Of a stretch of 64,000 bases of DNA, positions 54,319-63,864 are shown in pieces. This stretch comes from DASSSY01 sp035708205 (lineage in GTDB: Bacteria; Bacteroidota; Bacteroidia; Chitinophagales; Chitinophagaceae). The stretch lies in assembly GCA_035708205.1 (NCBI GenBank), contig DASSSY010000007.1, positions 1 through 64,000 of the forward strand, written 5' to 3'. The position numbers and the translations under genes were made by a program. Each line of letters begins with the position of its first letter. Position 1 is the first letter of the stretch. The notes beneath the pieces were generated by a model. The model made no database searches and was not told the origin of the DNA. It worked only from the letters and a program-made list of their open reading frames with translations.

Positions 54319-54841
54319 ATGGATTTTTATAATATATATGATAAGGATGATCATTTGCAACCTCTTTTTGACAAGATAAAATTTGAGACCTTACACAGTT
54401 GGGATCTTGGCTGGGCAATTTTATAACCCATTAATATTGCCAAAAGAAAAGATGATGAAAAAACACTCGCGAAAAGATTTTCGCCGGGACAAAAAGCCCT
54501 TTATTTTATCTGGTACCTGGACGCTGAAGTGACAAACGGGGGTTTTATCCAGTTTTATTGGAATGACAACAGAAAATATTTACCGCCAATCATTGAAGGA
54601 CTTAAATTAATAGGAGATAGGTCAATGCTTGATGTGGTCAATAAAGCTGATAAAGAATATCAAAACCATAAAGAGCAATTCATGACCCAAAGGCAAAAAA
54701 AATGACTGGCGACCATTATATGCCAACTTGAAAAATCTTGATCAATACGACGGCATCTATTACGCAACACGGGGCGGAATGATGAAGTTAATAGAAAAAT
54801 ATGCCAGGCAACATACAGAAGAATTTGTACAGCTACAATAA
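54319..54841 (+). pseudogene. Broken DUF4375 (DMP19-like) gene
   Basis: The frame starting at the ATG at 54319 (MDFYNIYDKDDH) hits a stop at 54424. Family-like sequence continues out of frame with GQKALYFIWYLDAEVTNGGF and QFYWNDNRKYLPPIIEGL, typical of DUF4375, until another break near 54700. The last part (NLKNLDQYDGIYYATRGGM) ends at 54841. At least two frameshifts disable it. Confidence 0.8.
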
Positions 54842-54987
54842 ACCTTGATTGATAAATACTTAAATCAAACGGGACTAAAGGCGCCCTAAAAAAAGCTTGC
54901 CCGGCCCTGACCGCCCAGCAAAATGAAGGCATTGCCTGGTCCTGAAGTCCTATGGCGCTGATTTCCAAAAGCAGGATTCAACATTCG

Positions 54988-55371
54988 CTATAGCTTATTC
55001 GCCCAATAGGAAACATACTCCCAGTTTCTTGTATTCGCGCCATTTTCAAACCGCCATTCCACTTTATTTTTATTATTGTAAAACTGGACAAAATAAGGAT
55101 AGCCCAAATGATGCGCATATATGACCCGCGAAGAATCCCAAAGCACCCTGTCATAAAGCTCATTATCTTTCCACACAAGACTGTCCGGGCATACCTGGAC
55201 AACAACATTCGTGTCCAAATTAACCGTATCAGAATAATATGGTGTCCGGGTTGTTTTTTGATAGATGTGGTAAGACAGCGATTGATAGGGCGAGGGTTTC
55301 TTTTCGTCCTTATTGCAGGCCGCTAAGCCGACGGCCAGGAGGAACATGATTGATGAACGAAAATTTTTCAT
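54988..55371 (-). CDS. Small lipoprotein, function unknown
   Basis: From the ATG at 55371 the product is 127 aa with a clear lipoprotein leader (MKNFRSSIMFLLAVGLAAC). The mature part is rich in Tyr, Trp and Asp with beta-like alternation (YFVQFYNNKNKVEWRFENG). The frame is open back to 55491, but the extra residues would hide the leader. No domain is recognised and neighbours give no hint. Confidence 0.7.
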   Translation of the reverse strand: MKNFRSSIMFLLAVGLAACNKDEKKPSPYQSLSYHIYQKTTRTPYYSDTVNLDTNVVVQVCPDSLVWKDNELYDRVLWDSSRVIYAHHLGYPYFVQFYNNKNKVEWRFENGANTRNWEYVSYWANKL

Positions 55372-55519
55372 AAGCATTCCGATGTAGCAATTTGAATTTT
55401 TATCACATTTGAGCTTCTTTTGCAATACAGTAAAATAACGAAGATAATCTTTATAGAAAAACACACTATGAGCGCTGGTAAATATAGGCAAAAATAATCC
55501 TTACCCGACCTGGTTCAAC

Positions 55520-55544
55520 AAAAAACGGCAGCATGGCCGCCGTT
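55520..55544 (-). terminator. Intrinsic terminator of the grpE-dnaJ unit
   Basis: On the minus strand AACGGC-N9-GCCGTT is followed by a T-run, 30 nt after the dnaJ stop. Confidence 0.75.
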
Positions 55545-55573
55545 ATAAAAATCTTCTGCTAATAGCTAACGCC

Positions 55574-56731
55574 TTAGCTAAAAGCATCCTTTATCTTTTC
55601 AAAAAAGCCTTTTTCTTTCCTGGAATCAGCGCCGGGTTCGAAATTTTCGGAATGGCGCATCTTTTCAATTGCGGAGCGTTCTTCCTCCGTAAGGTTCTGG
55701 GGAGTCCATATCTTGACCACCACCAACTGGTCGCCCTTATGATAACCGTTAATCTCCGGGAAGCCCTTGCCTTTCAATTTAAAGATCTTGCCGCTATGCG
55801 TCCCGGCGGGTATTTTGATCTTGGCCTGTCCGTCAATGGTGGGCACATCCACCTGCGTCCCCAAAGCCGCATCCGGAAAAGAAATAGCCAGGTTATAGAT
55901 CACATTCAGGCCATCCCGTTCCAATTCCGCGTGTTTGATTTCTTCAATCAGGATAAACAGGTCGCCGGCCGCGCCGCCGCGCTCACCGACGTTTCCCTTA
56001 CCACTCATGCTGAGCTGCATGCCCTCCTGCACGCCGGCAGGAACATCTATGCTGATGGTTTCCTCGCCATATACACGGCCTTCACCTTTACAGCTGGCGC
56101 ATTTATCGGTAATGGTCACCCCTTCCCCGTGACAGGACGGGCAGGGCGTAACGGTTTGCATCTGTCCTAAAAAAGTATTGGTGACCCGGCGCACCTGGCC
56201 GCTGCCGCCACATTGGCTACAGGTCTGCACGGCACCGTTTTTGGCGCCGCTTCCCTGGCAGGTGCCGCAGCGAACATATTTTTTGACTTTAATTTTCTTC
56301 GTAGTGCCGTGGGCAATCTCATCATAAGTCAATTTTAATTTTATCCTGAGATTGGAACCCCTGGAAGCGTTCCGGCGACCGCCGCCACCCTGGTGCCCCC
56401 CGCCGAAAAAGCTGCCGAAAACATCATCGCCGAAAATGTCGCCGAAATTGGAGAAAATATCTTCCATCCGCATACCGCCCTGGCCGCCAAAGCCCGCGGC
56501 GCCGGAGGCCATGCCGGCATGGCCAAAACGGTCGTACCTGGCTCTTTTCTGATCATCCTGGAGGACCTCATAAGCTTCCGCCGCCTCCTTAAATTTATCT
56601 TCCGCTTCCTTATCCCCCGGGTTCCTGTCCGGGTGATATTTCATGGCTACTTTTCGATAAGCCCTTTTAATTTCATCTGCCGAAGCGCTTTTGGCAACGC
56701 CTAACACCTCGTAATAATCCCTTTTAGACAT
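55574..56731 (-). CDS. dnaJ: Chaperone DnaJ
   Basis: The 385-aa protein has the full type I layout: J domain with HPD (KYHPDRNPGD), Gly/Phe-rich linker (~res 75-125), four CxxCxGxG zinc motifs (CGTCQGSGAKNG, CSQCGGSGQ, CPSCHGEG, CASCKGEG) and the C-terminal substrate domain. It stimulates DnaK ATPase. It lies 27 nt after grpE on the same strand. Confidence 0.97.
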   Translation of the reverse strand: MSKRDYYEVLGVAKSASADEIKRAYRKVAMKYHPDRNPGDKEAEDKFKEAAEAYEVLQDDQKRARYDRFGHAGMASGAAGFGGQGGMRMEDIFSNFGDIFGDDVFGSFFGGGHQGGGGRRNASRGSNLRIKLKLTYDEIAHGTTKKIKVKKYVRCGTCQGSGAKNGAVQTCSQCGGSGQVRRVTNTFLGQMQTVTPCPSCHGEGVTITDKCASCKGEGRVYGEETISIDVPAGVQEGMQLSMSGKGNVGERGGAAGDLFILIEEIKHAELERDGLNVIYNLAISFPDAALGTQVDVPTIDGQAKIKIPAGTHSGKIFKLKGKGFPEINGYHKGDQLVVVKIWTPQNLTEEERSAIEKMRHSENFEPGADSRKEKGFFEKIKDAFS

Positions 56732-56758
56732 ATTCTAGATCTATCTTCTCTTAAAATG

Positions 56759-57352
56759 TTATTTGCCCACGACAACTTTGGCATGGCGTATAATCTTATC
56801 ATTCAGGCAATAACCAGCCTGCACTTCATCAATCACTTTACCAGACTGGTCTTCAGATGGCGCCGGGATTTCCGTAATTGCCTCATGGAATTCAGGATTA
56901 AAATCCTCGCCTTTACTCTCCATCTTTTTCAAGCCTTTCGCCGATAATACATTCCTCAATTTTGAAAAGATCAAAGCAACACCCTGACTCATCGCCTCTA
57001 AATCATTCGACTTTTCCAATTGCTGCTCCGCCCGCTCCGCATCATCCAAAATATCAAGCAAAGATTTAATTATATCCTCTCCTGCACTTTTAATCAATTC
57101 ATTACGTTCCCGGGCATTGCGTTTCCTGAAATTATCAAATTCCGCCACCAAACGAAGATACTTATCATTGCTTTCCTGCAAGGCGCTTTTGAGCTCTTCC
57201 AGTTTTTTCTCCTGGTCAGGCAGCGGCCCTTCATTTTGTGCAACATCATCCGTTATTTTATTCTCCGCTCCCGCGGCCTGGTCATTTTGCCCTACACCCG
57301 CCTGTTCCTCTTCGGGCTTATTTTTATTATTGAACTTCATATTAAATGCCAT
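56759..57352 (-). CDS. grpE: Nucleotide exchange factor GrpE
   Basis: The 197-aa product has an acidic, disordered N-terminus, a long coiled coil (LEELKSALQESNDKYLRLVA), the conserved EFDNFRKRNARERNEL and the C-terminal beta domain (FNPEFHEAITEIPA, VQAGYCLNDKIIRHAKVVV). It releases ADP from DnaK. Met 57352 or 57340 may be the start. It forms a unit with dnaJ. Confidence 0.95.
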   Translation of the reverse strand: MAFNMKFNNKNKPEEEQAGVGQNDQAAGAENKITDDVAQNEGPLPDQEKKLEELKSALQESNDKYLRLVAEFDNFRKRNARERNELIKSAGEDIIKSLLDILDDAERAEQQLEKSNDLEAMSQGVALIFSKLRNVLSAKGLKKMESKGEDFNPEFHEAITEIPAPSEDQSGKVIDEVQAGYCLNDKIIRHAKVVVGK

Positions 57353-57437
57353 TTATTATTTTGATATTATTCTTTCTTTCTTCAATAATGCTGCCAAAGT
57401 ATTGTTTTGTCAAATTGGCATTAATCCTCTCCGCTGT

Positions 57438-58406
57438 TTATGACGTTCTGTGCAATAATTGCAAGAACAGATCCTCAAGAATAGCGGTGCTCTCTTTTGG
57501 CAAATCCAAAGATCCCAGCATTGCAAACGCGAGATCCGTATATTGCCCTACCATTTTCTTAACCACAACATCTACCCCCGCCTCCTGAAACAGGGCCGTG
57601 ACGCGGGATACCAGATCAGCATGCCGGTGAAGGTATAAATCTTCCAATATTTTTATTTTGATAGGACCAGCAAGCTCCTGAAAGTAAGTATATAATATTG
57701 TTTTTTTCCTTGCCAGTATATCCCCGCCGACCTGTTTCCCAATGAGCGCCGGGCTGCCAAAAACATCGAGATAGTCATCCTGGATCTGAAAAGCCAGGCC
57801 CAGGTACTTTCCAAAATGATACACGGCCTCCGCCTGCTTATCCGTCGCTCCGCCAATGATCGCCCCGATCCGCATGCTGGCCGCCAGCAAAACAGATGTT
57901 TTTAATTCAATCATTTTCAAATAATTATCAACAGATACCTCATCTTTTGATTCAAAATCAAAATCCCATTGCTGTCCTTCACAAACTTCAATGGCTGTCT
58001 GGTTGAAAACGGCCAGGACCTTAGGTAAATGTACCTGGTCGACGAACGCCAGTTGCTGATAAGCGTAAACATTCATAACGTCACCGGAAAGGATACCTGC
58101 CGTCAGCCCGAATTTGGTATGTACGGTAGGCTGCCCTCTTCTCAGGGGGGCTTCGTCCATGATATCGTCATGCATCAGCGTAAAATTATGAAAGAGCTCC
58201 AATGCCAGAGCGGCACGATAGGCGGAGTCGCTGAGCGGCGCAAACAGCTCATGGCTCATCAGGCAAAGTGCCGGGCGAATCCTTTTACCGCCGGCTGCCA
58301 GCAAATATCGGCAGGGGTCATATAAGTTGGCCGGTTCGCGGCTAAACAAGGCCTGCTGGTCCAGGAACGTTTCAAAAAGTTGCGCGATATCAGGAAATGA
58401 ATGCAT
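57438..58406 (-). CDS. Polyprenyl (isoprenyl) diphosphate synthase
   Basis: This 322-aa protein has the GGKRIRPALCLMSHELF start, the first Asp-rich motif DDIMDEAPLRRG, the KTSVLLAASMRIGA segment and the second motif DDYLDVFG. It condenses isopentenyl diphosphate with an allylic substrate; chain length (farnesyl, geranylgeranyl or longer) cannot be told reliably. It is the sole gene of its unit, with a promoter element 18 nt upstream. Confidence 0.9.
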   Translation of the reverse strand: MHSFPDIAQLFETFLDQQALFSREPANLYDPCRYLLAAGGKRIRPALCLMSHELFAPLSDSAYRAALALELFHNFTLMHDDIMDEAPLRRGQPTVHTKFGLTAGILSGDVMNVYAYQQLAFVDQVHLPKVLAVFNQTAIEVCEGQQWDFDFESKDEVSVDNYLKMIELKTSVLLAASMRIGAIIGGATDKQAEAVYHFGKYLGLAFQIQDDYLDVFGSPALIGKQVGGDILARKKTILYTYFQELAGPIKIKILEDLYLHRHADLVSRVTALFQEAGVDVVVKKMVGQYTDLAFAMLGSLDLPKESTAILEDLFLQLLHRTS

Positions 58407-58424
58407 ATTTTATCTTGAGAGCCG

Positions 58425-58432
58425 CAAAACTA
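58425..58432 (-). promoter_or_regulatory. -7 element TAGTTTTG for the polyprenyl synthase
   Basis: A perfect TAnnTTTG on the minus strand 18 nt before the ATG. A TTTG at 25-nt spacing (58458-58461) is longer than usual. Confidence 0.45.
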
Positions 58433-58498
58433 CATCATTTAAGGCAAAGGCTGCATGCAAAACAAGCCATTCACGGGATATGACCGGATGAATTTTCA

Positions 58499-58528
58499 TT
58501 TGTAAGCCCTTTCAATTCCTTAACTTTG
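58499..58528 (+). promoter_or_regulatory. Consensus promoter TTTG-N18-TAACTTTG for prfB
   Basis: Both elements match the Bacteroidota consensus, with 18-nt spacing. The -7 ends 8 nt before the prfB ATG, leaving almost no leader. Confidence 0.7.
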
Positions 58529-58536
58529 CCCGCGTT

Positions 58537-59619
58537 ATGACATCGGAACAACTCAAAGAGCTCCAAAGCAGGATCAGTCATCTTTACCGGTACCTGAAAA
58601 TAGAAGACCGGCGGGCAAAAATGGAAAATGACAAGCAACTGTCCCTGGCGCCCGGATTCTGGGATGACAACGAACGCGCCACCGGCATATTAAAAGAAAT
58701 TCAAATCAACAAGCGCTGGGTGGACATGTATGCATCCGTCAATACCGCTATCGAGGACCTGTCGGTACTTTTTGATTTCTGGAAAGAAGAGGAAGCCAGC
58801 GAAGAGGAAGTCAATGCCGCTTATACCAAAGCCCTGGATCGTCTTGAGATATTAGAGTTCAAATCGACTTTAAACGCGCCGGAAGATGAATTGACCGCGG
58901 TCATGACCATCAATTCCGGGGCCGGCGGTACGGAAAGCCAGGACTGGGCCGAAATGCTGGCGCGCATGTATCGCATGTATGCCCAGAAGCAGGGCTGGAA
59001 GGTCACCGAATTGGACTGGCAATGGGGCGACGGTGCCGGCATTAAAACCTGCACCTTCCAGTTTGACGGTGATTTTGCCTACGGCCTGCTGAAAGCCGAA
59101 AGCGGTGTGCACCGGCTGGTGCGCATTTCACCATTTGACAGCAATGCCCGCCGGCACACCTCCTTTGCCTCTGTATTCGTTTATCCTTTGGTAGATGACA
59201 GTATTGAGATTGAGGTTAAAGACAGCGAAGTGAAGATGGAAACCTCCAGAAGCGGCGGCGCGGGGGGACAGAATGTCAATAAGGTAGAAACCAAGGTCAT
59301 GCTGACACATATTCCAACCGGCATCGTGGTCATTTGCCAGACCGAAAGAAACCAGCTGGGCAACCGGGAAAAAGCCATGCAAATGCTGAAAAGCCGGTTA
59401 TACGAGGAAGAGCTGAGAAAACGCCAGGCCATTAAAGACGCCACCAATGCCAGCAAGAAGAAAATTGAATGGGGGTCACAGATCCGCTCTTATGTCTTCC
59501 ATCCCTATAAAATGATCAAGGACCACCGGACGGATTATGAAACGGGAAATGTTCAGCCGGTCATGGACGGTGACCTGGACGATTTCATTAAAGCCTACCT
59601 GATGCTGGATGCCGAATAA
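58537..59619 (+). CDS. prfB: Peptide chain release factor 2
   Basis: The 360-aa protein has the RF2 tripeptide SPF (in VRISPFDSNARRHTSF) that reads UGA/UAA stops and the GGQ loop (SGGAGGQNVNKVETKV). The frame is continuous through codon ~26, so the programmed frameshift found in many prfB genes is absent here. The near-leaderless promoter is unusual for an essential gene. Confidence 0.96.
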   Translation: MTSEQLKELQSRISHLYRYLKIEDRRAKMENDKQLSLAPGFWDDNERATGILKEIQINKRWVDMYASVNTAIEDLSVLFDFWKEEEASEEEVNAAYTKALDRLEILEFKSTLNAPEDELTAVMTINSGAGGTESQDWAEMLARMYRMYAQKQGWKVTELDWQWGDGAGIKTCTFQFDGDFAYGLLKAESGVHRLVRISPFDSNARRHTSFASVFVYPLVDDSIEIEVKDSEVKMETSRSGGAGGQNVNKVETKVMLTHIPTGIVVICQTERNQLGNREKAMQMLKSRLYEEELRKRQAIKDATNASKKKIEWGSQIRSYVFHPYKMIKDHRTDYETGNVQPVMDGDLDDFIKAYLMLDAE

Positions 59620-59664
59620 ATATTACATCACTGAAATCATAATTTCCCATTTGAGCTGAGAACC

Positions 59665-60414
59665 ATGAATATTTTCAAACGCGTTTTGGGTCATGTCTTT
59701 TTCTTTTACGGCATGTTCCTGTTTTTGTTCTTCATGCTGATCATAGCCGTGCCGGCCGCCGCCTTCTCCTACCTGTTTGAGGAGCCTGCCAAGGCAAAGA
59801 TTATCCATCCCGCCTATAAATTATGGATGAGCATTGTCTATCCGCTGGCGTTATGCCCGGTCATCCGCAAAGGAAAGGAAAAGTTTAAAAAAGGGGAGCA
59901 CTATGTGGTGGTGGTTAACCATAACTCACTTGTGGACATCCCTGTATCTACCCCATGGATTCCGGGACCAAACAAAACCCTGGCCAAAATTGAATTTTCA
60001 AAAATCCCGGTCTTCAACATTGTGTACAATGCCGGCTCCATCCTGGTAGACCGTAATGACGAAAAAAGCAAAAAGGAAAGCTTCAGCAAAATGCAGCAAA
60101 CCCTGAAAGCCGGATTGCATTTATGTTTGTATCCCGAAGGGACCCGGAACAAATCAGAACAGCCGCTGCTGCCGTTCTTTGAGGGAGCCTTCATTACGGC
60201 TATCCGTGCGCAGAAACCGATCATGCCGGGATTGATCATGAACACGAAGAAAATCCTGCCCCAAAAGCCTAAATTCTGGGCATGGCCGCATTCCATACAT
60301 TACCATTTCCTGGACCCCATTCCAACGGAAGGCCTGTCGCTCCGCGACCGGCAGGCCCTGATGGAGCAGGTTCATAAAATCATGGAGGATTATTATATAG
60401 CGCATCAAAAATAA
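59665..60414 (+). CDS. 1-acyl-sn-glycerol-3-phosphate acyltransferase (PlsC family)
   Basis: The 249-aa protein has an N-terminal membrane segment (FLFLFFMLIIAVPAAAF) and the acyltransferase motifs NHNSLVD (HX4D), the FSKIPVFNIVYNAGSI segment, LYPEGTRNK and the Pro loop PIMPGLI. It likely acylates lysophosphatidate in phospholipid synthesis. It is in a plus-strand run with the DUF2520 and kdsC genes (26-nt gap to the next). Confidence 0.9.
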   Translation: MNIFKRVLGHVFFFYGMFLFLFFMLIIAVPAAAFSYLFEEPAKAKIIHPAYKLWMSIVYPLALCPVIRKGKEKFKKGEHYVVVVNHNSLVDIPVSTPWIPGPNKTLAKIEFSKIPVFNIVYNAGSILVDRNDEKSKKESFSKMQQTLKAGLHLCLYPEGTRNKSEQPLLPFFEGAFITAIRAQKPIMPGLIMNTKKILPQKPKFWAWPHSIHYHFLDPIPTEGLSLRDRQALMEQVHKIMEDYYIAHQK

Positions 60415-60440
60415 ATCAGCCACCAGTAAAAATGTGACCT

Positions 60441-61223
60441 ATGAAGATCAGCATTATCGGTTCGGGGAATTTGGCCTGGTTTACAGCTCAGCGATGGCAA
60501 AAGGCCGGTCATCAGATCATTGAAATCTGCTCCAGAAACCCGACAAACGCTCAAGCTTTAGCTGCTGCTGTTAAAGCCAAAGCCTGCAAACATCCTGAAA
60601 GTCTTTCCCATGAAGCCGATGCGTTTCTTTTTGCCCTGCCCGATGCCCTGTTAACAACGCAAGTCAACCTGTTTCGCTTTAAGGACAGGATCATTATTCA
60701 TGGTGCCGGCACACAACCGGCCATGGGCATGCCGGCAGGGAACAGTGGCGTGATCTGGCCCTTATTTTCGCTCAACAAATCGGACTTGCCAAAAACGAAC
60801 GGTATCCCTGTTTTCTGGGAAGCTCATGGCCCTGCAGCGGAAATTGCGATACCGGAATTAGCGGCCGCCTTAAGCGGCAATTGCCGTGAGGCGGATATGG
60901 GAACAAGGATCCAACTACATCTGTCCGCTGTTTTTGTGAATAATTTCGTCAATCATTTAATGGCCGTGACCCAGAACAGGATGGCAACGCTTGGACTTCC
61001 CTTTAACGACAGCCTGCAACCGATAATCACCCAAACACTTCGTGCCGCCATAATAGGAAAATCCGCTGAAAGCCAAACAGGTCCTGCTATCCGGCATGAT
61101 ATGATAACCATGGAAAAGCATCTTAATTTATTAGCGGAACATCCTGAATGGCAGGATATTTACCAGGCCATATCCCGTTCAATTCAAATTTTTAATACCC
61201 CGAAATCCCCAACCGAACCATGA
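60441..61223 (+). CDS. DUF2520 Rossmann-fold protein
   Basis: This 260-aa protein begins with a nucleotide-binding Rossmann motif (MKISIIGSGNLAWFTAQRW) and has the DUF2520 C-terminal helical domain (AVFVNNFVNHLMAVTQNRM and the TGPAIRHD segment). It resembles NADP-dependent dehydrogenases of the hydroxyisobutyrate/pyrroline-carboxylate type; no substrate is known. It overlaps kdsC by 4 nt (ATGA). Confidence 0.85.
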   Translation: MKISIIGSGNLAWFTAQRWQKAGHQIIEICSRNPTNAQALAAAVKAKACKHPESLSHEADAFLFALPDALLTTQVNLFRFKDRIIIHGAGTQPAMGMPAGNSGVIWPLFSLNKSDLPKTNGIPVFWEAHGPAAEIAIPELAAALSGNCREADMGTRIQLHLSAVFVNNFVNHLMAVTQNRMATLGLPFNDSLQPIITQTLRAAIIGKSAESQTGPAIRHDMITMEKHLNLLAEHPEWQDIYQAISRSIQIFNTPKSPTEP

Positions 61224-61720
61224 ATATCCTTGCCTTATTCCAACCGATAAAAGTTTTTGTTTTTGATATCGACGGTGTGCTGACCGACGGGCAGCTATTG
61301 CTTTCGGAAGACGGTGCCATGCTGCGCAGCATGAATATCAAAGACGGTTTCGCGCTGCAATGGGCCGTAAAGCAGGGTTATGAGATCGTCATCATTTCCG
61401 GCGGCCGTTCAGAAGCCGCAAAATGCCGTCTGGAAAAGCTAGGCATAGAAAAGGTTTTTATAGATGTTCCGGACAAGCCTGCCCTGCTCAATCAACTCAT
61501 GGCAGCGAACAACTGGACAAAAGAAACCGTTTTATACATGGGTGACGACATTCCGGACCTGGATTGCTTAAAGGCCGCCGGCTTAGCCACCTGCCCCGCA
61601 GATGCCGTACCGGAAATCCTGAATATCTGCCCTTATATTTCGCCAAATAATGGCGGCCGGGGCGCCGTGCGGGACGTCCTGGAAAAAGCCCTGAAAATCC
61701 AGGGGCACTGGCCGTTTTAA
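61220..61720 (+). CDS. kdsC: 3-deoxy-D-manno-octulosonate 8-phosphate phosphatase
   Basis: This 166-aa HAD-family protein has motif I FDIDGVLTDGQLLLS, motif II IISGGRSEAAKCR, and motif IV YMGDDIPDLDCLKAAG, with the compact cap-less length of KdsC. It removes phosphate from Kdo-8-phosphate to give Kdo for LPS. kdsD lies in the same window at 25279, so two steps of the pathway are represented though not linked. Confidence 0.9.
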   Translation: MNILALFQPIKVFVFDIDGVLTDGQLLLSEDGAMLRSMNIKDGFALQWAVKQGYEIVIISGGRSEAAKCRLEKLGIEKVFIDVPDKPALLNQLMAANNWTKETVLYMGDDIPDLDCLKAAGLATCPADAVPEILNICPYISPNNGGRGAVRDVLEKALKIQGHWPF

Positions 61721-61827
61721 TGATGGATGAATATTGACCAATTGCCTTTAGCTCCCGGTTAATAGTCCACATCTCAATAAGCTCCGTACTTATTAAGGCC
61801 TCATACGCTTTATGAGAACGCCCAGGC

Positions 61828-63864
61828 CTATTTCCTTGCTTTCTTCTTGTCCTTGCCCGCGGTTTTCTTACTAACTTTCTTCGGCTCGTCGCCCGGCACC
61901 CAGTCAAAATCTATCTGTCGTTTTTCCAAATGGGTAGCGACCACGAGCACCTTTACCTTATCGCCCATCTGGAACTGCCTGCCGGTATGCAGGCCCCGAA
62001 GCGAGTAATTGGCCTCTATATACTCAAAAGTATCCCAGGCGGCCAGATCAGCAACCGAAACCATGCCTTCGCATTTCTGCCCGATCGTTTCCGCCCAAAA
62101 GCCGATGGAAGATACTCCTGAAATAACCGCATCCAGGGTTTCCCCGATATACTTTTGCATGTATTCCACCTGCTTGTATTTATTGGCTTCCCGTTCGGAT
62201 TCCATCGCTTTTCGCTCCTGATCGCTGCAATGCTGGCACTTGGCTTCCATGTGAGCATCAGCCTTGACCTCTTTATCCAAGATCTCCTGCACGATACGGT
62301 GGACCATCACATCAGGATAACGCCGGATAGGTGAAGTAAAATGGCAATAATCTTTAAAGCCTAAGCCATAATGACCAATATTATCGGTAGAATACACGGC
62401 TTTGGCCATGGTGCGGATACCCAACTGTTCCAGGACCAGGCTTTCCGGCCGGCCTTTTAACTGTTGCAACATGGCGTTAAAAGACCTGGCAACCGTATCC
62501 GGGTTATTCAGATTAAGCTCATAGCCGAAACGGGAAGCGAAAGCCGCAAAGGTGCCCAATTTTTCCTCATTAGGGATATCATGCACCCGGTAAGGAAATG
62601 GAATAGGATTATGATTCACTTTTTTACCACCCGCATAAGCCGCTACCGTCTTATTGGCCAGGAGCATAAACTCCTCAATCAACTGGTTGGCCTCTTTGCT
62701 TTCTTTGATGAACAAGCCAACAGGAACGCCATTTTCATCCAGCTCAAAACGTACCTCTTCCGAAGAAAAATTAATGGCGCCTTTGGCAAAACGCTTTTTA
62801 CGTAAATTCTGGGCGATTTCATGTAACAGCAGGATCTCTTCTGACCATTCGCCTTGTCCTGTTTCAATAATTTGCTGGGCGTCTTCATAAGTAAACCGCT
62901 TATCGGAGCAAATAATGGTCCTGCCGATCCAGAATTGCCGGATCGTGCCTTTCCTGTTAATCTGAAAAATGACCGAAAAGGCCAATTTATCTTCATTAGG
63001 GCGAAGCGAGCAGAGGAAGTTTGAAATATGTTCCGGCAGCATCGGGCAAACCCTGTCGGGTAAATAAACCGAGGTGGCCCGGTCATATGCCTCAGCATCC
63101 AAAGCCGTGCCCGGACGCACAAAATGACTGACATCCGCAATATGGACCCCTACTTCGATATCGCCATTTTCCAATGGGCGAACAGACAAGGCGTCATCAA
63201 AATCCCTGGCATCTTTAGGATCGATCGTGAACGTGGTTATCCCGCGCATATCTTTCCGCTTGCGGATCTCTGCCGGTGAAAAATCATCCGATAATTTTTC
63301 GGCTTCGGCCACAACTTCTTTCGGAAAATTAGGAGAAAAGCCATTGGCGGTCAGGATCTCCTTCATGGCGATCTCATTTTCCCGCTCCCCCGACAGGATC
63401 TCCGTAACCTTACCGGCAGGATTTTTGGTTTTACCCTGCCATTCCGTTATTGCTACAATGACACGCTCGCCGTTCTTGGCACCGTTCAGGGCATTAAGCG
63501 GCACAAAAATATCCGTTTTTATATTTTCCTTGTCCGGGATCAGGAAGGCAAATTTAGGGCTGACATCCAGTCTGCCGATAAATTCTGTTCGCGCATGGGT
63601 GATCACTTCAACTACCTCGCCTTCCAAACGGCCGTTCTTGGACATCTTGCTGACCACAACCTTTACCCGGTCGCCATCCATGGCTACATGCATATTCTCC
63701 GGGTAAACGATAATGTCGTCATCCAAACCTTCCACAACAACATAACCCTTACCATGCCGCGTCACTTCCAGTTTACCGGTGAAGCGCTTCCCGATCACAG
63801 GATGCTTTTTCAACACCGCTTTTTTCTTTTTTTGTGGTATATATTTACTTTTTTTTCTACTCAT
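61828..63864 (-). CDS. rnr: Ribonuclease R
   Basis: The 678-aa protein has a cold-shock/OB region (GKGYVVVEGLDDDIIVYPENMHVA), the RNB catalytic domain with the Asp cluster in DPKDARDFDDALS, conserved VHIADVSHFV and PLDRVCPMLP-type loop (YLPDRVCPMLPEHISNFL), and a C-terminal S1 domain (ISGVSSIGFWAETIG) ending in a Lys-rich tail. It is a 3'-5' exoribonuclease able to degrade structured RNA. Size and domain order are standard. Confidence 0.96.
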   Translation of the reverse strand: MSRKKSKYIPQKKKKAVLKKHPVIGKRFTGKLEVTRHGKGYVVVEGLDDDIIVYPENMHVAMDGDRVKVVVSKMSKNGRLEGEVVEVITHARTEFIGRLDVSPKFAFLIPDKENIKTDIFVPLNALNGAKNGERVIVAITEWQGKTKNPAGKVTEILSGERENEIAMKEILTANGFSPNFPKEVVAEAEKLSDDFSPAEIRKRKDMRGITTFTIDPKDARDFDDALSVRPLENGDIEVGVHIADVSHFVRPGTALDAEAYDRATSVYLPDRVCPMLPEHISNFLCSLRPNEDKLAFSVIFQINRKGTIRQFWIGRTIICSDKRFTYEDAQQIIETGQGEWSEEILLLHEIAQNLRKKRFAKGAINFSSEEVRFELDENGVPVGLFIKESKEANQLIEEFMLLANKTVAAYAGGKKVNHNPIPFPYRVHDIPNEEKLGTFAAFASRFGYELNLNNPDTVARSFNAMLQQLKGRPESLVLEQLGIRTMAKAVYSTDNIGHYGLGFKDYCHFTSPIRRYPDVMVHRIVQEILDKEVKADAHMEAKCQHCSDQERKAMESEREANKYKQVEYMQKYIGETLDAVISGVSSIGFWAETIGQKCEGMVSVADLAAWDTFEYIEANYSLRGLHTGRQFQMGDKVKVLVVATHLEKRQIDFDWVPGDEPKKVSKKTAGKDKKKARK

